Of a stretch of DNA of 64,000 nt, positions 50,785-59,156 are shown piece after piece; the stretch's first letter is position 1, and each line of letters opens with the position of its first letter. Source of the stretch: Ruminococcus flavefaciens. GTDB lineage: Bacteria > Bacillota > Clostridia > Oscillospirales > Ruminococcaceae. Position numbers and translations under genes: made by a program. The stretch is taken from assembly GCA_023667045.1 (NCBI GenBank), contig JAMPAU010000001.1:695903-759902 (forward strand). The letters are read 5' to 3'. The notes beneath the pieces are model-generated. The model was not told where the DNA came from. It did no database searches and saw only the letters and a list, made by a program, of their open reading frames with translations.

Positions 50785-51276
50785 ATGGACATCGACGAAA
50801 TAATAAGATATATCCGTGTCGGAGCAGGATATGTTGAAGTAGCACGTGACTATATGTATGACGGAATGTGTCGGCGTACTTTTATAAGGAAAAACAAAAT
50901 TCAGATTGATTTCTGCACAGCCGATGAAATCGAACTCAACGAGGGCGAAACTACTTTTTATTTCGGCTATGAAACTTTTGATGATGTTATAAAGTCGGCT
51001 GAAAAGTTTCTGCACTCCCCTGTCTCCGAGTGGACTAACTACAACCGCACATGGAATGAATGGCATTTCCCCGAACTTGCTGAAAATTCTGTCCGGAATT
51101 TCTTTGAGGACTTACAGAAACGCAGACTTGTTTTTCCGGAAAATTTCAGCTATATGCGTATATGCAACGTTTACGCACTGGGAGTTTTTCTTGGGAAAAT
51201 ATCCCCCGATAATATCACCGCTGACATAAACTTGACAGAATTATTTAAACTAAACCATGATTTTACAGAATATTAA
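50785..51276 (+). CDS. Unknown protein inside the riboflavin operon
   Basis: 163 residues, MDIDEIIRYIRVGAGYVEVA, FCTADEIELNEGETTFYFGY, FHSPVSEW-like LHSPVSEWTNYNRTWNEWHF, and FPENFSYMRICNVYALGVF. Soluble, acidic, no recognised family. Has a ribosome binding site (AAGGAG) and fits between ribE and ribBA with nine and 13 bases on each side, so it must be under FMN-riboswitch control. Ribosome binding and spacing say it is real; role unknown. Confidence 0.75.
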   Translation: MDIDEIIRYIRVGAGYVEVARDYMYDGMCRRTFIRKNKIQIDFCTADEIELNEGETTFYFGYETFDDVIKSAEKFLHSPVSEWTNYNRTWNEWHFPELAENSVRNFFEDLQKRRLVFPENFSYMRICNVYALGVFLGKISPDNITADINLTELFKLNHDFTEY

Positions 51277-51289
51277 GGAGGTTTGTTAA

Positions 51290-52489
51290 ATGTTTGAATA
51301 CAACACTATAGAAGAAGCTGTACAGGCTCTCCGCAACGGCGAAATTATCCTCGTCACTGACGACGAAAACCGTGAAAATGAAGCTGATATGATTTGTTCG
51401 GCTGAATCTGCTACTACAGAAAACGTCAACTTTATGGCTACTCACGCAAAGGGTCTAATCTGTATGCCGATGAGCCGTGAACTCTGTCAGAAACTCTGTC
51501 TTCCGCAGATGGTCAGCGAAAATACAGACAATCACTGTACGGCTTTCACAGTAAGCATAGACCACGTCAACACTACTACCGGCATTTCTGCTGAAGAACG
51601 TGGCTATACTGCACGCATGGTAGTTGACGACAACGCCAAGCCGGAAGATTTCCGCCGTCCCGGACATATGTTTCCGCTTACCGCTAAGGACAACGGCGTT
51701 CTGGAGCGTGACGGTCACACAGAGGCAACAGTTGACCTTATGAAAATCGCCGGACTTAAAGAGTGCGGTCTCTGCTGTGAGGTCATGCGTGAGGACGGCA
51801 CTATGATGCGTTCTGGAGAGGTGCAGGAAAAAGCTAAGGAATGGGGTTTCAAGTTTATAACCATTCAGGCTATAAAGGAATATAGAAAAACTCATGATGT
51901 ACTTGTTGAACGTGTGGCAGATACTAAACTTCCGACAAAATATGGCAACTTCCGTGCAATAGGCTTTATAAATAAGCTCAACGGCGAACATCATGTAGCA
52001 CTCGTCAAGGGCGATATAGACGACGGACAGGATATTTTATGCCGTGTGCATTCTGAATGCCTTACAGGTGACGCTTTCGGCTCTCTGAAGTGCGACTGCG
52101 GACAGCAATTTGCCTCTGCTATGCAACAGATTGAAAAAGAGGGGCGTGGAGTTCTTCTCTACATGAGACAAGAAGGACGTGGCATTGGTCTTATAAATAA
52201 GCTCCGTGCATACGAGTTGCAGGATAAGGGCATGGACACACTTGAAGCAAATATAGCACTCGGATTTCCAGGAGATATGCGTGAATACTATATAGGCGCA
52301 CAAATTCTCAGAGATTTAGGCTGTAAAACTCTCCGTCTGTTGACTAATAACCCCGATAAAGTTTATGGTTTAAGCGGATTTGGTCTTGAAATAAAAGAAC
52401 GTGTACCGATACAAGTACAGGCTACCGATTACGACCTTTTCTATCTTAAAACAAAAAAAGACAAAATGGGTCACATATTAAATTATTAA
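51290..52489 (+). CDS. ribBA: Bifunctional DHBP synthase / GTP cyclohydrolase II
   Basis: 399 residues. N-terminal 3,4-dihydroxy-2-butanone 4-phosphate synthase ([28 protein letters not shown]), C-terminal GTP cyclohydrolase II with zinc cysteines in [20 protein letters not shown] and [11 protein letters not shown]. Provides both precursors of lumazine synthase. Confidence 0.97.
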   Translation: MFEYNTIEEAVQALRNGEIILVTDDENRENEADMICSAESATTENVNFMATHAKGLICMPMSRELCQKLCLPQMVSENTDNHCTAFTVSIDHVNTTTGISAEERGYTARMVVDDNAKPEDFRRPGHMFPLTAKDNGVLERDGHTEATVDLMKIAGLKECGLCCEVMREDGTMMRSGEVQEKAKEWGFKFITIQAIKEYRKTHDVLVERVADTKLPTKYGNFRAIGFINKLNGEHHVALVKGDIDDGQDILCRVHSECLTGDAFGSLKCDCGQQFASAMQQIEKEGRGVLLYMRQEGRGIGLINKLRAYELQDKGMDTLEANIALGFPGDMREYYIGAQILRDLGCKTLRLLTNNPDKVYGLSGFGLEIKERVPIQVQATDYDLFYLKTKKDKMGHILNY

Positions 52490-52503
52490 GGAGGATTATT
52501 AAA

Positions 52504-52977
52504 ATGAAAATTTATGAGGGAAAACTTGTCGCCGAAAATACACGAATCGGCATTGTTGTAGCAAGATTTAACGAATTTATCACTTCCAAACTTCTCGGCG
52601 GTGCTGTCGACACTCTGAAAAGACACGGCGTTGATGAAAGCAATATCCATACCGCATGGGTACCCGGTGCTTTTGAGATTCCGCTTATTGCCAAAAAAAT
52701 GGCAGACTCCAGAAAGTATGATGCTGTAATCTGTTTGGGTGCAATAATAAGAGGTTCAACTTCTCATTACGACCTCGTATGCAATGAAACTTCAAAGGGC
52801 ATTGCACAGGTGTCACTTAACAGCAACATTCCGGTGATGTTCGGTGTTATCACAACAGAAAACATTGAGCAGGCTATTGAGAGAGCAGGTTCTAAAGCTG
52901 GTAACAAGGGCAGTGAGTGTGCTGAGGGTGCTATTGAAATGATTAATCTGATAAGAGAGATTGACAAGAATGACTAA
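52504..52977 (+). CDS. ribH: 6,7-dimethyl-8-ribityllumazine synthase
   Basis: 157 residues with [46 protein letters not shown] and [16 protein letters not shown]. Forms lumazine from the ribitylamino pyrimidine and the butanone phosphate. Overlaps the following HAD gene by eight bases. Confidence 0.97.
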   Translation: MKIYEGKLVAENTRIGIVVARFNEFITSKLLGGAVDTLKRHGVDESNIHTAWVPGAFEIPLIAKKMADSRKYDAVICLGAIIRGSTSHYDLVCNETSKGIAQVSLNSNIPVMFGVITTENIEQAIERAGSKAGNKGSECAEGAIEMINLIREIDKND

Positions 52978-53623
52978 TCTTATCTTTGATTACGACGGTA
53001 CTATACACAATTCCATGAAAACTTACGCTCCGGCTTTCCGGAATACTTGTCAGTGGCTTTACGAAAACGGCTATACGCCTGAACTCAAAGAGTATTCCGA
53101 CAAACAGATAAGCTACTGGTTAGGTTTCAACTCTACTGATATGTGGCAGATGTTCATGCCCGACCTTGACCCAGTAATTCGTGAAAAAGCCCGTGTAATG
53201 CTTGGCGAAGACATGGCTGAAAGAGTTGACAAGGGTGAGGGTGCATTATTTGAGAACGCCGAAAAAGTCCTTGAAACGCTGAAAAATAAAGGCTACAACC
53301 TTATCTTCCTTAGCAACTGCCGTGTACATTATATGGAACGTCACAAGCGTGTTTTCGGACTTGACAGGTTTTTTAGCTATTTCTACTGCTGTGAGGATTT
53401 TAATTTTATTCCGAAATATGAGATTTTCCGGAAAATAAAACCTGTTCACGACGGTGATTTCATTGTTATTGGCGACCGTTTTCACGATATTGAGACGGCT
53501 GTAAAAAACAATCTTCATTCAATAGGTTGCGGATATGGCTATGGTTCTCCAGAAGAACTTGTAAACGCTGATATTATTGTGAATGATATAATTGAAATTC
53601 CGGATATTGTTGATAGTTTTTAA
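52970..53623 (+). CDS. HAD-family hydrolase at the end of the riboflavin operon
   Basis: 217 residues from ATG 52970, inside the ribH end. Motif [11 protein letters not shown], motif II FLSNCR, motif III region KYEIFRK, motif [13 protein letters not shown]; helical C1 cap at 15-85. Its operon position makes it a candidate for the 5-amino-6-ribitylamino-pyrimidinedione phosphate phosphatase, a step done by assorted HAD enzymes, or for FMN phosphatase. This is inferred from context only. Confidence 0.85.
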   Translation: MTNLIFDYDGTIHNSMKTYAPAFRNTCQWLYENGYTPELKEYSDKQISYWLGFNSTDMWQMFMPDLDPVIREKARVMLGEDMAERVDKGEGALFENAEKVLETLKNKGYNLIFLSNCRVHYMERHKRVFGLDRFFSYFYCCEDFNFIPKYEIFRKIKPVHDGDFIVIGDRFHDIETAVKNNLHSIGCGYGYGSPEELVNADIIVNDIIEIPDIVDSF

Positions 53624-53628
53624 TTATA

Positions 53629-53663
53629 AAGGAGAGTATTAAGGGTATACTCTCCTTTTTTTG
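53629..53663 (+). terminator. Terminator of the riboflavin operon
   Basis: GGAGAGTAT pairs with ATACTCTCC around AAGGGT... and TTTTTTT follows. Confidence 0.9.
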
Positions 53664-53971
53664 TTTTTATTTTTTTGAATTATTTTTACATTTGTTCGTA
53701 TAATATATATTATAAGTTTAAAATTAACCTAATAATAACTAAAAAATTATAAGCTAAAAGAAAGAGATTATAATTGGTGATATATTAAGCTGTGATTTAG
53801 GTATAAATACTATCACAGAAAATCTGTTGATTATTTAGGCAGATAAGAAAAAACACAATATTAATACTGCTAATTTAGCCGTATCTAAAAATTGATTATA
53901 AATTGGCGTTTTAAATTTTCGGACTAAGTTACTTTTAGTGTACAGGATTACAAAAAAATTGATTAGTATTA
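53664..53971. other. AT-rich gap with degenerate reading frames
   Basis: About 300 bases, very AT-rich. One plus-strand frame reads GDILSCDLGINTITENLLII, a TAG, then ADKKKHNINTANLAVSKN. The CDLGINTI phrase recalls TnpB-type transposase cores but is too short to call. No promoter or RNA structure stands out. Confidence 0.3.
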
Positions 53972-54012
53972 AAAATAAATTCACCCCATGAAAATATTCC
54001 ATGAGGTGAATA
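53972..54012 (-). terminator. Terminator after the ABC transporter gene
   Basis: Minus-strand TTCACCTCATG pairs with CATGGGGTGAA, then TTTATTTTTA. Confidence 0.85.
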
Positions 54013-54017
54013 AAAAA

Positions 54018-56981
54018 TCAGTCTGTTCTGAGTGCTTCAACAGGGTCTTTCTTTGAGGCTACTCTTGACGGAATAAGTCCGGCAATAATGGTAAGTAACA
54101 TACTTATCGCAACAAGCACAACTCCTGCCGTAACAGGCACATAAGCATTAAGAGTATCAAGAGTTGTTAGAGAATGAATAATCAGATTTATAGGTATTGT
54201 AAGCAATGCTGAAACACCTATACCAATAAGTCCGGCAGTAAGACCGACTATCATAGTTTCTGCATTGAATACAGTAGAAACATCATGTTTTGACGCACCT
54301 ATTGCACGGAGTATACCAATTTCCCTTGTTCTTTCAAGAACTGAAATATATGTGATAATTCCAATCATGATAGAAGATACAACAAGCGATATTCCTACAA
54401 AGGCAATAAGCAGATATGATATACCGCTTATAATTCCGGTAACCGACGACATCAGCAGTGCTACATAGTCGGTATAGTGAATAACGTCGCTCTCGTCAAC
54501 TGAATCATTGTAGGATTTTATAGCGTCTGCTATATCGTCCTTATCCTCAAAGGACTTTGCATATATGCTTACTGCTGACGGTTCAGAAATATCAGCCTTT
54601 CCGAGCATTTTCAGATTATCTTCATATGTAGAACTGGATAACTCAGCAGGAGTGAAGTTCTCATAGACTTGAATATAAGCCTCGTCTGGCAGTTTCATTT
54701 TGTCGAGTTCCTTTGCAAGCTCTTTGTCGGAATATTCAGCAAGCTTTTTTTCAGTTTCAGCAGATACTTCTGCCATATACTGCATACTCACCACTCCGAA
54801 TAATGAGTTATTGAAATCTTCTTCGTTCATAGTCTTGATGTAATCCGCAACCTGTGAAGCCTCAACACCCATTTGCTGTGCATAAAATTCCGCAACTGCC
54901 GTCTGTTTTTCCGTATCGGACATCTTTGAAATAGTTGTCTGTACAGTTTTCATCATTTCGTCTTCATTCGGGAGTGCTGAAACAAAACGGTAAACTTCCG
55001 CTTTCTTTTCATCTGACGAACTTTCTATATAATTCTTAGCAGTAGAGATTTTTTCCTTGTCATCGGGTTCTTTGTAATCGTCCGTCATAAACTGCGAACC
55101 ATTAATTATATCAGTTTCGGGATTATCAATCTGAGCTTTTACTATGTCGCTGTTGTTTGCCTGCTCAATTATATGCTGTGTAAGCATTGGAGTATATCCG
55201 ATATATCCAGATATCATGCTTGTCTTGCTGTCTTCATTCGGACGGATAAAACCTACTATTTTCAGTTCTGTGCCGATGTCTTCAGAAGTATACAGATAGT
55301 CAAGACCTGCTTCAGTAGCAGTAATGTCAGTGTAACTGCTACCGTCCTCATTGTGCTGATAGTACTCACAAGGAAGTATTATCTTGAATTTCTTTTCTGT
55401 GATTTCGTCAAAGCTCCATTCAACCTGCCCGTAATCATCAATAGTCTCTCCGCTCATAGCTGACTTAAGGATTTCAGAAAAATTATCAGTATCTTTCAGA
55501 CCCATTGCATAGGCTATAATGTCGGGAAGTTCATTATCTCTGGTAAGCACCACAACAGCCTCGTCGTAATTTTCCGGCCACCTGCCGTCTACTATATCGT
55601 ACTGACTTTTTACAATGTCGTTTACCTGAGTGCCGTCTTCTGATGCGAGAAGTTCAGTCATTACATTCAGACCCATCATTGAAACTTCCGAACCTGCCAT
55701 TGAGCTATCCATCATGCTTGACATATCGTCAGAACCGCCTACGCCGAGAGCGTTTGCATACATTTCCATGAAATCAACTTTCATAATATCGCCGTTTGGT
55801 GTCTGAGTAAATATAGGCATATTCACGTCATAGGTATATGAGACTATAGTTGACTTATCTTTTATAACTTCACTGTTATCGACAAATTCCTTGAAAGCCT
55901 TCATGTTGTTTACCTGTTTTGCAGATGAGTTCATAGTATTGAACATATCATACATAGCGGTATTGGCATAAACCATATTGTCGTCTTCTGTACTCTCTTC
56001 GCCGTCTTCCTCGTTAATCATCATAGAGGCGAGCAGTTCAGAGGTATCAGTAGTTTCTTTCATAATCTGCAAAGGATAAGAAGAAAGTGTTTCTTCCTGT
56101 ACGCCGTTTATATAGTCGTTTATACCAGTTGACAGAGATAAAATAGTTGCAATGCCGATAATACCTATAGAACCAGCAAAAGCCGTAAGTAGCGTTCTTC
56201 CCTTTTTAGTCATGAGGTTATTCATGGAGAGGGAAACAGCAGTACCGAAAGACATAGAAACACGTTTTTTGCGTGCCGGCTGTGCTTCCATAGCCTGCTC
56301 TGGTTCGTAGGGGTCGCTGTCGTCGGTAAGCTGACCGTCTTTTATGCGTACTATTCTTGTTGCGTATTCTTCAGCAAGCTCTGGATTGTGAGTAACCATT
56401 ATTACAAGTTTATCATTAGCTATTTCTTTAAGGAGCTCCATAACCTGTATACTTGTTTCGCTGTCCAAAGCACCAGTCGGCTCATCGGCAAGCAGAATAT
56501 CCGGATTATTTATCAATGCTCTTGCAATTGCAACTCTCTGCATCTGACCGCCGGACATCTGATTAGGCTTTTTGTGCAGTTGATTTCCGAGACCTACCTT
56601 TTCAAGTGCCTCTTTTGCACGGCGTTTTCTTTCAGACTTTGAAACGCCCGAAATAGTCAGTGCCAGCTCGACATTTGCGAGTACAGTCTGATGAGGGATA
56701 AGGTTATAGCTCTGAAAGATAAAACCTATTGAATGATTTCTGTAAGCGTCCCAGTCTCTATCCTTGTACTTTTTGGTAGAAACGCCATTTATTATCAGGT
56801 CTCCGGAAGTGTAGTGGTCAAGACCTCCGATAATATTCAGCATGGTTGTTTTACCACAGCCGGAATGTCCTAAAATAGCCACAAACTCATTTTCACGGAA
56901 AGTTACATTAACTCCGTTGAGTGCAGTGACTTTGTTTTCGCCGTTTCCGTACTGCTTGAAAATTTCTTTTAACTGTAACAA
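54018..56981 (-). CDS. MacB-like ABC transporter, ATPase fused to FtsX-type permease
   Basis: 987 residues from TTG 56981, nine bases behind AAAGG; upstream codons are less well placed. ATPase: Walker A GHSGCGKTTML, signature MSGGQMQRVAIA, Walker B ILLADEPTGALDS. Then a membrane helix at about 270-290, an extracytoplasmic domain of about 530 residues with Asp/Ser-rich and helical parts, and three helices near the C-terminus with VPVTAGVVLVAISML. This layout moves substrates by mechanical transmission (peptide, lipoprotein or drug export). Promoter carries a palindromic operator. Confidence 0.9.
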   Translation of the reverse strand: MLQLKEIFKQYGNGENKVTALNGVNVTFRENEFVAILGHSGCGKTTMLNIIGGLDHYTSGDLIINGVSTKKYKDRDWDAYRNHSIGFIFQSYNLIPHQTVLANVELALTISGVSKSERKRRAKEALEKVGLGNQLHKKPNQMSGGQMQRVAIARALINNPDILLADEPTGALDSETSIQVMELLKEIANDKLVIMVTHNPELAEEYATRIVRIKDGQLTDDSDPYEPEQAMEAQPARKKRVSMSFGTAVSLSMNNLMTKKGRTLLTAFAGSIGIIGIATILSLSTGINDYINGVQEETLSSYPLQIMKETTDTSELLASMMINEEDGEESTEDDNMVYANTAMYDMFNTMNSSAKQVNNMKAFKEFVDNSEVIKDKSTIVSYTYDVNMPIFTQTPNGDIMKVDFMEMYANALGVGGSDDMSSMMDSSMAGSEVSMMGLNVMTELLASEDGTQVNDIVKSQYDIVDGRWPENYDEAVVVLTRDNELPDIIAYAMGLKDTDNFSEILKSAMSGETIDDYGQVEWSFDEITEKKFKIILPCEYYQHNEDGSSYTDITATEAGLDYLYTSEDIGTELKIVGFIRPNEDSKTSMISGYIGYTPMLTQHIIEQANNSDIVKAQIDNPETDIINGSQFMTDDYKEPDDKEKISTAKNYIESSSDEKKAEVYRFVSALPNEDEMMKTVQTTISKMSDTEKQTAVAEFYAQQMGVEASQVADYIKTMNEEDFNNSLFGVVSMQYMAEVSAETEKKLAEYSDKELAKELDKMKLPDEAYIQVYENFTPAELSSSTYEDNLKMLGKADISEPSAVSIYAKSFEDKDDIADAIKSYNDSVDESDVIHYTDYVALLMSSVTGIISGISYLLIAFVGISLVVSSIMIGIITYISVLERTREIGILRAIGASKHDVSTVFNAETMIVGLTAGLIGIGVSALLTIPINLIIHSLTTLDTLNAYVPVTAGVVLVAISMLLTIIAGLIPSRVASKKDPVEALRTD

Positions 56982-57012
56982 TAAATTCACCCTTTCTTTT
57001 AAGATACGGTTT

Positions 57013-57041
57013 ATTATAGCATACTGACAAATATTTGTCAA
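57013..57041 (-). promoter_or_regulatory. Promoter and palindromic operator of the ABC transporter gene
   Basis: Minus-strand TTGACA (57036-57041), 17 bases, TATAAT (57013-57018). The perfect 16-base palindrome TGACAAATATTTGTCA (57025-57040) overlaps the -35 and spacer, fitting a TetR- or MarR-type repressor. No such regulator is encoded nearby. Confidence 0.75.
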
Positions 57042-57091
57042 TTATTTTCACAAAAATTTCATAAACCCCGTTAAATAAAATTTTAACCTAA

Positions 57092-57133
57092 TAAAGCACC
57101 TCCGCATATCACAGCAGAGATGCTTTATTTTTT
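57092..57133. terminator. Terminator after prs
   Basis: AAAGCA and CTC pair with GAG and TGCTTT across a bulge; T-rich on both sides, between prs and the ABC transporter promoter. Confidence 0.7.
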
Positions 57134-57135
57134 AA

Positions 57136-58278
57136 TTATTTCATGCCATATTTTTTAAGAAGATTCTGAATTTTTTCATGGGGGTCAATAATCTTGCCGA
57201 TAGAAGTATCATGATTGATAGCCTCAATGAAATAAGCGATATACTTTGAAACGTCAACTTCATGAAACCACGGTCTGCTGAGGAGTTCAGGAGTTCTGTA
57301 AGTAAGATTAGTACCAAAAACGCCGTCTATATAGCCGTCTGCATAAGCCTTATCGAACTTTTCAAGACCATTTGTAAAGATAGCATATGTAGCGTAAGTG
57401 AAAATTCTCTTTGCTTTCTTTTCCTTGAGATTGTATGCAAGGTCAAGCATAGACTCACCGGAAGAAATAATATCGTCTGCAACAAAAACGTCCTTGCCCT
57501 CAACGGAGTTGCCGAGATATTCGTGAGCGACAATCGGGTTTCTGCCGTTTACTATAGTCGAATAGTCACGTCTCTTATAAAACATACCCATTTCAACGCC
57601 GAGTACGGAAGCATAGTACATATTTCTGTTTAAAGCTCCCTCGTCGGGGCTTACAATCATGAACTTTTCCTTTGAGCAATCAATATCCTTTATGTCTCTG
57701 AACAGTGTCTTTAATACTTGATAGGTAGGCATAACGTTGTCAAAACCCATAAGCGGTATAGCATTCTGCACTCTGGGGTCGTGAGCGTCGAAAGTAACGA
57801 TATTAGAAACGCCCATAGCCTCAAGTTCCTGTAAAGCACAAGCACAGTCGAGTGATTCACGGTAACTTCTTCTGTGCTGTCTGCCACCATAGAGATTAGG
57901 CATGATAACAGTAATTCTGTGAGCCTTACCGCTGGCAGCCTGAATGATTCTCTTTAAGTCTTGGAAATGGTCGTCGGGAGACATGGAATTTTCCATACCG
58001 AAATAATTGTACTTGATGTTGTAGTTTCCTACATCAACGATTATAAACAAGTCCTTGCCACGAACAGTAGACTTGATGAGACCCTTTCCGTCGCCGGAAG
58101 AAAAACGAGGACACTCGCTCTCAATAAGAAAAGTATCAGTTTCATAGCCTGCCTTTGCCGACCACTCTACGAGGTACTTGTCGATTTTATCGCCGATTTC
58201 CTTAACGCTCTCCATAGCGATAATGCCTATCGGCGGTACGTTTGACTGACTGAATAAATTTTCACTTGAAGCTATCAT
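57136..58278 (-). CDS. prs: Ribose-phosphate pyrophosphokinase
   Basis: Makes PRPP from ribose 5-phosphate and ATP. 380 residues, longer than the usual 315, with MPNLYGGRQHRRSYRESLDC, VTFDAHDPRVQNAIP, MIVSPDEGALNR and the PRPP loop VFVADDIISSGESML. The extra N-terminal and C-terminal segments mark the long variant found in some Clostridia. Downstream of ppa by 26 bases; shared operon. Confidence 0.93.
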   Translation of the reverse strand: MIASSENLFSQSNVPPIGIIAMESVKEIGDKIDKYLVEWSAKAGYETDTFLIESECPRFSSGDGKGLIKSTVRGKDLFIIVDVGNYNIKYNYFGMENSMSPDDHFQDLKRIIQAASGKAHRITVIMPNLYGGRQHRRSYRESLDCACALQELEAMGVSNIVTFDAHDPRVQNAIPLMGFDNVMPTYQVLKTLFRDIKDIDCSKEKFMIVSPDEGALNRNMYYASVLGVEMGMFYKRRDYSTIVNGRNPIVAHEYLGNSVEGKDVFVADDIISSGESMLDLAYNLKEKKAKRIFTYATYAIFTNGLEKFDKAYADGYIDGVFGTNLTYRTPELLSRPWFHEVDVSKYIAYFIEAINHDTSIGKIIDPHEKIQNLLKKYGMK

Positions 58279-58304
58279 TAAAAATCTTTCCTTTCGCTTT
58301 TTTA

Positions 58305-58835
58305 TTATTTACAGAAATTTTCGATATAGCTTTCTATATCTTCCGCAATAATCTGCTTTGCAACGTCAGCGTTTTCCACTTCATTGACTGCCGTTGTCTT
58401 GTGTTCGAGTTCCTTGTATACTGAGAAGAAATGGCTCATCTCGTCAAAGATATGAGTTGGTATCTGGTCAATATCCTTGTAGATATTGTAGTTAGGGTCA
58501 TCAAACGGAATGGCAATAATTTTGTCATCGTGGTGACCGTTGTCAAGCATTCTTATAACGCCTACCGGATAGCATTTTACAAGGGTAAGCGGTATGAGCT
58601 TTTCAGAACAGAGAACAAGCACGTCAAGGGGGTCGTTATCGTCTGAGTAAGTTCTGGGGATAAAGCCGTAGTTTGCCGGATAGTGAGTAGAAGTGTGCAG
58701 GATTCTGTCCATTTTTATAAGACCGGTATCCTTATCGAGTTCATACTTGATTTTACTTCCCTTGCCGATTTCTATAACTGCTACAAAGCTTTCGGGAGTA
58801 ATTCTTTTAGGGCTGATTTTGTGCCAGATATTCAT
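58305..58835 (-). CDS. ppa: Inorganic pyrophosphatase
   Basis: 176 residues from ATG 58835 behind GGAGGT (MNIWHKISPKRITPESF). Soluble family I enzyme: IEIGKGSKIKYELDKDTG, YPANYGFIPRTYSDDNDPLD (metal Asp residues), GVIRMLDNGHHDDKIIAIP. Hydrolyses pyrophosphate. Coupled with prs, which links phosphate and PRPP metabolism. Confidence 0.94.
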   Translation of the reverse strand: MNIWHKISPKRITPESFVAVIEIGKGSKIKYELDKDTGLIKMDRILHTSTHYPANYGFIPRTYSDDNDPLDVLVLCSEKLIPLTLVKCYPVGVIRMLDNGHHDDKIIAIPFDDPNYNIYKDIDQIPTHIFDEMSHFFSVYKELEHKTTAVNEVENADVAKQIIAEDIESYIENFCK

Positions 58836-58897
58836 TTGGTTACCTCCGCATAAATCCGGATTTTTACAAGCCGGAAAAATATTATCTGCTACTAATA

Positions 58898-58925
58898 AGT
58901 ATACCATGTTTTCACAATTTGTCAA
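58898..58925 (-). promoter_or_regulatory. Promoter of ppa-prs
   Basis: Minus-strand TTGACA (58920-58925), 16 bases, TATACT (58898-58903). Confidence 0.75.
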
Positions 58926-59091
58926 TAACGCTGTGAAAATTCGGCAATATGATGTAAAATATCAAAAATTACGGAAAAACTTTCAGCTTTTGTCACCTCT
59001 AAAAGCATATTTACATGGAGAAAAAACAGAGACCGAAAAATTATATTAACAAATAATGAATTAGTCTGATTATTAATATATTATAATTCTA

Positions 59092-59120
59092 TTGATTTTT
59101 TCTGAAAATTACTGTAGAAT
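59092..59120 (+). promoter_or_regulatory. Promoter of the sugar-binding/GGDEF gene
   Basis: TTGATT (59092-59097), 17 bases, TAGAAT (59115-59120), 37 bases before the start codon. The remaining 58.95-59.09 kb is AT-rich with no feature I can name. Confidence 0.6.
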
Positions 59121-59156
59121 ATATATAAAGAGTTTTTTTAAGGAGATGATACTATA

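Noticed and set aside
53790..53900. TnpB-like transposase fragment
   Set aside because: Only a short CDLGINTI phrase; no zinc finger or catalytic residues nearby, so not called as a mobile element.
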